Assembly: GCA_026985435.1 (NCBI GenBank)
Contig: JALSQL010000005.1
Coordinates: 1 to 5,701, forward strand
Source: Acidilobaceae archaeon
GTDB lineage: Archaea > Thermoproteota > Thermoprotei_A > Sulfolobales > Acidilobaceae
Reading direction: 5' to 3'
DNA: 5,701 nucleotides
This document shows positions 1 to 4,523 of the stretch, one piece after another (the first letter of the stretch is position 1; each line of letters begins with the position of its first letter). Position numbers and translations under genes: made by a program. Under the pieces are notes generated by a model. It was not told where the DNA came from. It worked only from the letters and a program-made list of their open reading frames with translations, and did not search any database.

Positions 1-2508
1 GGCGTGTGGCTCGCCGCTGCTGGAGTCTCCAGCCTCCCGGGTCTCCCCCTGCTCCTGGTGCTTCTCCTTCTTGACTCCGAAGTATATGACCTGCTGGCTC
101 TTGCTGCGGTCCCTGTATACCGTGGTGCCCTTCACGTGGAGCTTCCAGGCTAGCATGTAGACCCTCCACACGGTCTCGGGCGGCTCGTCGTGGCGTAGGT
201 TGATAGTCTTGCTGACCGCCGCGTCGACCCAGGCCTGCCAGGCGGCCTGGTGGAGCAGGTGCCACTCGGGGTCTATGTCGTGGGCTGTCCTGTAGAGGCG
301 GCGGAGGCTCCTCGGGACCCACTTGAGGTGGGCCACGCTGCCGGTCTCGGCTATGGTTTCGAGTACCTCGGGCTCGTCTATCTCGAGCCTCCTGAGCTCC
401 TCTATGAACAGCGGGTCTACCTCGAGGAACGTCCCAACGCTCACCCTCCTAACGTAGGCCAGGGCGAACAGCGGCTCTATGCTGGCGCTGGCCCCCGCTA
501 TGATGCTTATGCTGCCCGTGGGCGCTATGCTTAGGAGCGCCGCGTTCCTCAGGCCGCTCCTCTCAGCGCCCCTCCTAACCGCCTCCCAGTCGGTGGGGGG
601 CCTGGCGGCGAGTAGCCTCCTAACCCTCGGGCTGGGCGGGGCGGCGAAGCCCCTCCTCCCGGTCTCCCTCTCCACGAGCTCCAGCATCTCCTCGGGTCGC
701 TGGAAGGGCAGGGTCTCGTGGAGCCACCTATACCTAGCCGGGTCCCAGGCGGGGAACGCCCCCTTCTCCCCGGCCAGCCGCACGCTCTCCATGTAGGCGT
801 TCCAGGCTATCCACTCCGCAACCGCCCAGGCGAGGTATACCGCGTCGGGGCTATCGTAGGGGATGCCGAGGCGTATCAGCATCCTCGCCCAGCCCATGAC
901 GCCCAGCCCTATCTTCCTAGCCCTCCTAGCCGCCTCGCCCAGCTGGGGCAGCGGGTACCGGGCGGCGTCTATCACGTTATCCATGAGCCTCACGGCCACC
1001 CTCACGTCCCTAGCCAGCCCCTCCCAGTCCACGGCGGGCCCCTCAGGGGTCTCCACCACGTACCTCTCCAGGTTGATGCTCCCCAGGTTGCAGCTCTCCC
1101 AGGGCAGCAAGGGCTCCTCCCCGCAGGGGTTTGTTGAATTTATCTTACCTAAATACCATACTGGGTGGCGCCTGTTTATCTCGTCGAAGAATATCACTCC
1201 AGGGTCGCCGCTCTCCCAGGCGCCCTGGACTATCTTGTTGAAGAGGTCCCTAGCGTTGACCCGCCTGGTTATGGCTCCCTCGTGCTCGGCTATGGCGAGC
1301 GCCTCGTCTAGGGTGACGAGCTGGGACTCGTGGAGGGGCACGCTGCCGCCCCTCTCCTCGAGCTCCTCGAGTATCAGCTGCTGCACCCACTCCTCGCTCA
1401 TGTAGTGCCTGGCCCTCACGATGGCGTAGTACCTGCTGTCCCTCCTGCCTGTGAGGTCGGTCTTCCGGGGGTTGACGAGGGGCCAGTCTAGGCCCTCCTC
1501 GACCCTCCGCATGAACTCGTCGTAGAGGCCGACGCTTATGTTGAAGTTCTGGAGGTTCACGTCCTTGAGGCTCCCCGTCTTCGCCCGTATGAAGTCCTCT
1601 ATGTCGGCGTGCCACACGTGCATTATGCCCATGTTAGCCCCGCGCCTGCGGCCCCCCTGCTTGATCACGTCGGTGTTCAGGTCGAAGAGCCGCATGAAGC
1701 TGAGGGGCCCGCTGGCGGTGCCCCCGCTGGTCAGCACGACGTCGTTGGCGGGCCTTATCTCGCTGAAGTCGAAGCCCACGCCTCCCCCGTGCTGGAATAT
1801 CACAGCCTGAGCCCTCACAGCGTCTAGTATCCCCTCGCCGTCCCCCATGACTATGCTATCCCGGACCGGCACCACGAAGCAGGCCGATAGTATGCCGAGC
1901 TCCGTCCCAGCGTTCATCAGGGTGGGGCTGTTCGGCATGAAGCGGAGCTCGCTCATGAGCCTGTAGAACTCCCTCTCCCACCTGGCCACCTCCTCGTCGC
2001 CCTTGCCGTAGCGGCGCTCGACCTCCGCCAGGAACCTGGCCACCCTCCTGAACGCCATCTGCGGCGTCTCCCTGAACCTCCAGGTCTCCGGGTCCTTGCG
2101 GAGGTAGCGGGCCTCGAGCACCTTTATCGCGTTGAAGGTGAGCCTCAGGTCTGCGGGGTCGAAGGACTCCCAGCCCCCCTTGCCGTGGACGTCGTTGTAT
2201 ATCCTGGCCAGCTCGTACCTCTTGGCCGCCTCGAACCAGCGGGGCTCGTAGACGGCCCACTCGACCATCAGCCTCTCGACCCTGTCAGCTATCGAGGCGG
2301 TGTAGATGGTCTCCCCCCGGGAGGCGGCCTCGTAGACCTCCCGGCGGACCTCCTCGAACAGCCTCCTGGCCTCACCCTCCGGCAGCCCGGCCCCCTCTAC
2401 CGCTAGGCGTATGCTCTCGTAGAGCTTGGCCGGGAGGAACCTCTCCCTCCTCCCGTCCCTCTTGACCACCTCGACCCTTATCCTGCCAGTCACCACGCCT
2501 CCCTCCAT
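1..2508 (-). CDS. nrdJ: Class II (adenosylcobalamin-dependent) ribonucleotide reductase, 3'-truncated by the window edge
   Basis: This cytosolic enzyme reduces ribonucleotides to deoxyribonucleotides, supplying DNA precursors; class II enzymes make their thiyl radical with adenosylcobalamin. I read 836 codons without an in-frame stop. Residues about 10-100 resemble an ATP-cone (VEVVKRDGRRERF), an allosteric nucleotide-binding domain. The catalytic barrel follows: NSPTLMNAG (193-201), Cys210 in LSACFVVPV, GGGVGFDFSEIRP (241-253), NPCGE with Asn460, Cys462 and Glu464, Cys473 in the ESCNLGSINL segment, and APTGSISIIAG from 662. By family analogy Cys462 is the thiyl-radical cysteine and Cys210/Cys473 the redox pair. 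GTTVYRDRSKSQQ (from 794) is typical of class II C-terminal regions; the expected terminal redox cysteines would lie beyond the window. The ATG at 2508 has a GAGGTG Shine-Dalgarno 8 nt upstream; in-frame GTG (2511) and TTG (2514) are possible alternatives, and a TGA at 2523-2521 closes the frame. A small RHH gene lies 65 bp upstream on the same strand with no visible promoter between, so co-transcription is likely. Class II is favoured over class I by these motifs. Confidence 0.95.
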   Translation of the reverse strand, partial: MEGGVVTGRIRVEVVKRDGRRERFLPAKLYESIRLAVEGAGLPEGEARRLFEEVRREVYEAASRGETIYTASIADRVERLMVEWAVYEPRWFEAAKRYELARIYNDVHGKGGWESFDPADLRLTFNAIKVLEARYLRKDPETWRFRETPQMAFRRVARFLAEVERRYGKGDEEVARWEREFYRLMSELRFMPNSPTLMNAGTELGILSACFVVPVRDSIVMGDGEGILDAVRAQAVIFQHGGGVGFDFSEIRPANDVVLTSGGTASGPLSFMRLFDLNTDVIKQGGRRRGANMGIMHVWHADIEDFIRAKTGSLKDVNLQNFNISVGLYDEFMRRVEEGLDWPLVNPRKTDLTGRRDSRYYAIVRARHYMSEEWVQQLILEELEERGGSVPLHESQLVTLDEALAIAEHEGAITRRVNARDLFNKIVQGAWESGDPGVIFFDEINRRHPVWYLGKINSTNPCGEEPLLPWESCNLGSINLERYVVETPEGPAVDWEGLARDVRVAVRLMDNVIDAARYPLPQLGEAARRARKIGLGVMGWARMLIRLGIPYDSPDAVYLAWAVAEWIAWNAYMESVRLAGEKGAFPAWDPARYRWLHETLPFQRPEEMLELVERETGRRGFAAPPSPRVRRLLAARPPTDWEAVRRGAERSGLRNAALLSIAPTGSISIIAGASASIEPLFALAYVRRVSVGTFLEVDPLFIEELRRLEIDEPEVLETIAETGSVAHLKWVPRSLRRLYRTAHDIDPEWHLLHQAAWQAWVDAAVSKTINLRHDEPPETVWRVYMLAWKLHVKGTTVYRDRSKSQQVIYFGVKKEKHQEQGETREAGDSSSGEPHA
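1130..1160. other. AT-rich anomalous patch inside nrdJ beside the active-site motif
   Basis: Seven of 31 bases are G or C, while the surrounding gene is strongly GC-rich. On the coding strand the patch covers the codons for VWYLGKINSTN, ending at the Asn of NPCGE. Eight of the ten codons from GTA to ACA end in A or T (for example TTA, GGT, TCA, ACA), whereas the neighbouring codons almost all end in G or C. The reading frame is intact and the protein still matches the family (LG-K-I--TNPCGE), so this is a base-composition anomaly and not damage. Possible origins are a gene-conversion tract, a scar of a lost intein or homing element, or an embedded regulatory signal; the sequence alone does not decide. 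Confidence 0.7.
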
Positions 2509-2516
2509 CACCAAGC

Positions 2517-2522
2517 CACCTC
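2517..2522 (-). promoter_or_regulatory. Shine-Dalgarno sequence of nrdJ
   Basis: The minus strand reads GAGGTG, a good match to the archaeal anti-Shine-Dalgarno, 8 nt before the ATG at 2508. It supports ATG over the adjacent in-frame GTG (5 nt spacing) and TTG (2 nt spacing). A strong ribosome-binding site here fits translation from an internal position of a polycistronic message. Confidence 0.7.
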
Positions 2523-2573
2523 AAGCCCACGCTACGCCAGCGCCAGTGGACGCCCCGGTGGAGGGGGCCGAGG

Positions 2574-2744
2574 CTAGGCGTACACCCGGATCCTCCCGGT
2601 GGCGACGGGGTTGAGGTCGCTCTGCTCGAGGTAGCGGCGTAGGGCCCTCCTTATCACCTCGCTCTTCGGCATCCCCCTCCTCCTAGCGTAGTCCTCCAGC
2701 ATCCGGAGCAGCTCCTCCTCGACCTTGAAGCTCACCACCCTCAT
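2574..2744 (-). CDS. Small ribbon-helix-helix (CopG/Arc-type) DNA-binding protein, 56 aa
   Basis: The protein is almost exactly one RHH domain. A basic beta-strand segment (RVVSFKV, residues 2-8) would insert into the major groove as a dimer. Helix 1 follows (EEELLRMLEDYARRRG, 9-24), then the turn and helix 2 with the family-typical pattern MPKSEVIRRALRRYLEQ (25-41). A short tail ends in GRIRVYA. RHH proteins of this size are usually dimeric repressors that often control their own operon. Start: ATG at 2744, with GGTGGA about 6 nt upstream as a plausible ribosome-binding site. It lies 65 bp upstream of nrdJ on the same strand, with no AT-rich promoter between them. Its own upstream DNA holds two perfect CTGTACAG palindromes. 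Autoregulation and control of nrdJ are therefore reasonable inferences. An antitoxin role is less likely, because the partner gene encodes a reductase rather than a small toxin. Confidence 0.85.
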   Translation of the reverse strand: MRVVSFKVEEELLRMLEDYARRRGMPKSEVIRRALRRYLEQSDLNPVATGRIRVYA

Positions 2745-2761
2745 GTCTTATCCACCCAACA

Positions 2762-2807
2762 GCTGTACAGGCGACTCCGGAACCCCAGTATTACCAGCCT
2801 GTACAGC
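2762..2807. promoter_or_regulatory. Paired CTGTACAG operator candidates (11-bp inverted repeat) upstream of the small RHH gene
   Basis: GCTGTACAGGC (2762-2772) and GCCTGTACAGC (2797-2807) are perfect reverse complements. Each contains the 8-bp palindrome CTGTACAG, with centres 36 bp apart. They lie 18-63 bp upstream of the small RHH start codon, where a TATA box and transcription start would be expected. Two palindromic sites in one promoter suit co-operative binding by a dimeric RHH repressor. The binding protein is inferred, not shown; either RHH protein in the window could be the ligand. Confidence 0.65.
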
Positions 2808-2811
2808 CCTA

Positions 2812-2821
2812 GGGTTTAGAG
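2812..2821 (-). promoter_or_regulatory. Weak TATA-like element for the small RHH-nrdJ transcript
   Basis: The minus strand reads CTCTAAACCC here. With usual archaeal spacing the start would fall near 2790, placing the 2797-2807 palindrome between TATA and start site and the 2762-2772 palindrome in the leader. A rival candidate is GGTAATACTG (about 2784-2793), which would put the start near 2763. Neither matches the consensus well, but in both cases at least one CTGTACAG site would block initiation. Confidence 0.35.
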
Positions 2822-2835
2822 TCTGCATGTACACC

Positions 2836-2891
2836 CATGTTGTAGAGTCGGACTACAAGAGGAAGACTGGAGTTCATGTACCGCAGTCGGA
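2836..2891 (+). repeat. Bipartite direct repeat CATGT-N5-AGTCGGA, two copies
   Basis: CATGT, five variable bases, then AGTCGGA occurs at 2836-2852 and again at 2875-2891, offset by 39 bp. The conserved blocks keep identical spacing while the five bases between them differ at every position, as in a binding site contacted on two half-sites. The second copy ends just before the TATA box of the plus-strand RHH gene. Function is unknown; activator or repressor binding is a guess. Confidence 0.45.
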
Positions 2892-2927
2892 TAACACATA
2901 TAAGCCTCTGCCAGTCTTCCTCTTGTA
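2854..2927. repeat. Perfect 17-bp inverted repeat bracketing the promoter of the plus-strand RHH gene
   Basis: TACAAGAGGAAGACTGG at 2854-2870 is the exact reverse complement of 2911-2927, with 40 bp between the arms. The TATA box (about 2897-2904) lies inside. The right arm fills the space between TATA and the expected start site near 2927, about 12 nt before the TTG start codon. The arms are not palindromic themselves. This could be a repressor site pair able to loop or clamp the promoter, or the remnant of a small inverted-repeat element; no target-site duplication is evident. Confidence 0.75.
2897..2904 (+). promoter_or_regulatory. TATA box for the plus-strand RHH gene
   Basis: CATATAAG sits in an AT-rich stretch (ATAACACATATAAG) that stands out from GC-rich surroundings. 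The predicted start is near 2925-2928, giving a leader of only about 12-15 nt, normal for crenarchaea. It is the best TATA match in the window. Confidence 0.65.
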
Positions 2928-2939
2928 CCGGGGAGACAC

Positions 2940-3281
2940 TTGCCGACCGTCCACCTGTCGCTGCCAGAGAAGGTTTACAGGCAACTCAAAGAAAAGGCGG
3001 CAGAGATGGGAATACAGGTGACAGACCTGATCAAGTTCTACATAACCAGCGGCCTCAGGGGCGGCCTGCCGAGCGCCGAGGGCGGGGAGCCCGACGTCCT
3101 GAGGGAGCTCTCCGAGAGGCTCGACAAGCTGGAGAGGAGGGTGTCGAGCCAGAGGGTTGTCCTGGAGGGTAAGTATAAGGAGATGGAGGAGCTCGTGAGG
3201 TACGTTATCGAGAGGCTCGAGATGCTGGAGGAGATAGTGGAGAGCCTCCCGAGGGCCTCGGCCAGCGTCGGGGTCGACTAG
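2940..3281 (+). CDS. Ribbon-helix-helix transcriptional regulator with C-terminal coiled coil, 113 aa
   Basis: Residues 2-8 (PTVHLSL) form the DNA-contacting strand. Residues about 9-38 (PEKVYRQLKEKAAEMGIQ, then VTDLIKFYITSGLR) give the two helices of an RHH fold. A Gly/Pro-rich linker (about 39-52) leads to a charged helix with heptad-like spacing (VLRELSERLDKLERRV, then EMEELVRYVIERLEMLEEIVESL), a probable coiled coil that would hold dimers together as higher oligomers. The TTG start is forced: upstream in-frame codons contain no other start before the TAA at 2901, and starting at the next ATG (3006) would remove the DNA-binding strand. GGGGAG lies 4 nt before the TTG. The gene diverges from the small RHH gene and has its own TATA box enclosed by a 17-bp inverted repeat, so autoregulation is likely. 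The two RHH domains differ clearly in sequence, so this is not a recent duplication. Targets are unknown. Its stop codon overlaps that of the convergent DUF1152 gene by CTAG. Confidence 0.85.
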   Translation: MPTVHLSLPEKVYRQLKEKAAEMGIQVTDLIKFYITSGLRGGLPSAEGGEPDVLRELSERLDKLERRVSSQRVVLEGKYKEMEELVRYVIERLEMLEEIVESLPRASASVGVD

Positions 3282-4339
3282 CCGCCGCGCCCGCCTGGGC
3301 ACGCCACCGGCCTGCAGCCCCGCCGCCTGAGGGCCTCGCGGCCCCTCGCCCGCAGCTCCGCGGGGTCCACCTGCTGGGCGCCCCTCTCGCGGGCCCTGGA
3401 GAGGTCCATCTCCAGGTCCAGCTCGGTGTAGACGCAGAGGCTGTTGAGGAGCTCCCTCGCCCTGGCGACCCCCATGGAGCCCTCGACCGCCCGGGGCAGG
3501 GGGGTCCACTCGTAGACCGCCGTAGGGTCCAGCAGGAAGGCCGTGGAGTGCACCGGGCTAACCCTGACCCTCCTCGTGCCGCCCCTCATCTCGAGCTCGC
3601 CCCTCCACCCCCTGAAGGCTAGCAGGGGCACCCTGCTGGCCTCGCTGACGGCGGCCTCGAGCACCCTCTCAAGCACGGGCACGTCGCTCGCCTGTATGCC
3701 TGTGACGCCCACGAGGCCCCCCTTGGATGCTATTGCCGCTATGTAGTCCAGCACAGTCTCCTGGCTGAGCTCCCCGTCGGCTCCGGGGCCCTGGACGGCG
3801 AGGAGCGCGGGGGCGCCCACCCTGGCTAGGGCGCTCACGCTCATAGCGTCTGCCAGGGGGCTCCAGAGGTCCTCCTCGCAGCCGAGCGCCAGGGAGTCCC
3901 CGCCTATGTCGACGCCTATCACGGCCTGGACCCCCAGCTCGCTCACGGCGTCCTCGAGGGCTGCGAGCACACCCTCAGCCCCCTTGCTGGCGTCGACCGC
4001 GTAAGCCTCCACCCCGAGGGCGGCGGCCACCCTAGCCACCTGCGGCCACACCTCCCCGGTGGGCCGGAGGGCCCTGGTCTCGCCAGTCACCCTAGCAAGG
4101 CTCCAGCCGAGGGGCTCGGCGTCTGGCATGGACTCTATCGGTATCGGCCCGGGGGTGGGGTCGAGGGGGAACCTCTCCCAGACCAGGGCAGCCAGGAGTG
4201 GCTCGCCCCCCAGCTCCCTGACTCGAAGGTACATGTGGACGGCCCCCACGGCGTCGCCGCCGCCCCCGGCGCCGTAGACGAGCACCCTCCGGTACCTCCG
4301 CACGAACTCCGCCAGGCTCCCAGCTCCCGGTCCCGCCAT
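3278..4339 (-). CDS. DUF1152 family protein of unknown function, 353 aa
   Basis: This looks like a complete member of DUF1152, a family found mainly in archaea with no established function. The first motif is VLVYGAGGGGDAVGA (residues 19-33), a glycine-rich loop after a beta strand, suggestive of nucleotide or cofactor binding. The second is VIGVDIGGDSLA (140-151), followed by EEDLWSPLADAM (155-166), a combination typical of the family. No signal peptide or membrane segment is visible, so it is probably cytosolic. The C-terminal 45 residues or so are Arg/Gly-rich and probably variable. The ATG at 4339 has GAGGG about 4 nt upstream; the earlier ATG at 4361 is out of frame. The gene diverges from a glutamine amidotransferase-like gene and may share its control region, which includes the palindrome AGTGTACACT 31 bp upstream of this start. 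Whether the two proteins work together is unknown. I assign the family from memory of its motifs. Confidence 0.8.
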   Translation of the reverse strand: MAGPGAGSLAEFVRRYRRVLVYGAGGGGDAVGAVHMYLRVRELGGEPLLAALVWERFPLDPTPGPIPIESMPDAEPLGWSLARVTGETRALRPTGEVWPQVARVAAALGVEAYAVDASKGAEGVLAALEDAVSELGVQAVIGVDIGGDSLALGCEEDLWSPLADAMSVSALARVGAPALLAVQGPGADGELSQETVLDYIAAIASKGGLVGVTGIQASDVPVLERVLEAAVSEASRVPLLAFRGWRGELEMRGGTRRVRVSPVHSTAFLLDPTAVYEWTPLPRAVEGSMGVARARELLNSLCVYTELDLEMDLSRARERGAQQVDPAELRARGREALRRRGCRPVACPGGRGG

Positions 4340-4370
4340 GGCGCCCTCGTCCCCCTTCCATTGCCCCCCA

Positions 4371-4380
4371 AGTGTACACT
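4371..4380. promoter_or_regulatory. Palindrome AGTGTACACT upstream of the DUF1152 gene
   Basis: This perfect 10-bp palindrome shares the TGTACA core with the two CTGTACAG sites before the small RHH gene. It lies 31 bp upstream of the DUF1152 start codon, overlapping the place where a TATA box would be expected for a leaderless message, so a bound protein could block initiation. Assignment to the same regulator is inference. Confidence 0.45.
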
Positions 4381-4388
4381 CCCTACAA

Positions 4389-4408
4389 CCCCCCGGAAGG
4401 CCGGGGGG
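4389..4408. repeat. GC-only hairpin in the divergent intergenic region
   Basis: CCCCCCGG (4389-4396), loop AAGG, CCGGGGGG (4401-4408) makes a perfect 8-bp stem. Both flanking genes are transcribed away from it and no T-run follows in either direction, so it is not a usual terminator. It may be a structural or protein-binding element between two promoters. Confidence 0.5.
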
Positions 4409-4429
4409 TGGGGGGCGCAGGAGGCCCCC

Positions 4430-4468
4430 GCGGCCCCCATGGGTGATAAGCTTCCAGCCGGGGGCCGC
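4430..4468 (+). promoter_or_regulatory. Candidate promoter of the amidotransferase gene inside a 9-bp inverted repeat
   Basis: GCGGCCCCC (4430-4438) and GGGGGCCGC (4460-4468) are exact reverse complements around a 21-bp core containing GTGATAAG (4443-4450), the most TATA-like sequence upstream of the gene. A start near 4475 would give a leader of about 50 nt. A second weak candidate is TCAATAGG (about 4481-4488). In this very GC-rich region a 9-bp G/C inverted repeat could be chance. Confidence 0.35.
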
Positions 4469-4493
4469 AAGTGCTCAGGCTCAATAGGGGACC

Positions 4494-4515
4494 GCCGCCC
4501 CGGGCCCGGGCGGTG
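4494..4515 (+). repeat. Strong hairpin/palindrome just before the amidotransferase start codon
   Basis: CCCGGGCCCGGG (4499-4510) is a perfect 12-bp palindrome. With one bulged C the pairing extends outward through 4493-4497 and 4511-4515, including one G-T (G-U in RNA) pair. It ends about 8 nt before the GTG start, so in the mRNA it could hinder ribosome access. No convincing Shine-Dalgarno is visible nearby. Confidence 0.4.
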
Positions 4516-4523
4516 CGGCTGGA

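Noticed and set aside
1130..1160. Intron or frameshift in nrdJ at the AT-rich patch
   Set aside because: The reading frame is continuous and the translated residues match the family on both sides of and within the patch, so nothing is inserted or broken.
863..1405. Plus-strand open frame of 180 codons antisense to nrdJ
   Set aside because: It is Ser/Leu-rich with no family motif, and the opposite strand encodes the conserved reductase core including NPCGE.
2574..2744. Antitoxin of a toxin-antitoxin pair
   Set aside because: The adjacent co-directional gene encodes ribonucleotide reductase and the divergent neighbour is another RHH protein; no small toxin-like gene (RelE, VapC, MazF type) is present in the window.
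2874..3509. Minus-strand open frame of 211 codons across the second RHH gene and the end of the DUF1152 gene
   Set aside because: It runs antisense through two well-supported genes, is low-complexity (Arg, Gly, Pro-rich) in much of its length and has no recognisable domain; GC-rich DNA produces such long shadow frames.
4092..4379. Alternative upstream ATG start (4361 or 4379) for the DUF1152 protein
   Set aside because: Those ATGs are in a different frame; the DUF1152 frame has no start codon in the codons checked directly upstream of the ATG at 4339.
4389..4408. Rho-independent-type terminator
   Set aside because: Both neighbouring genes are transcribed away from this hairpin and no T-run follows it on either strand.
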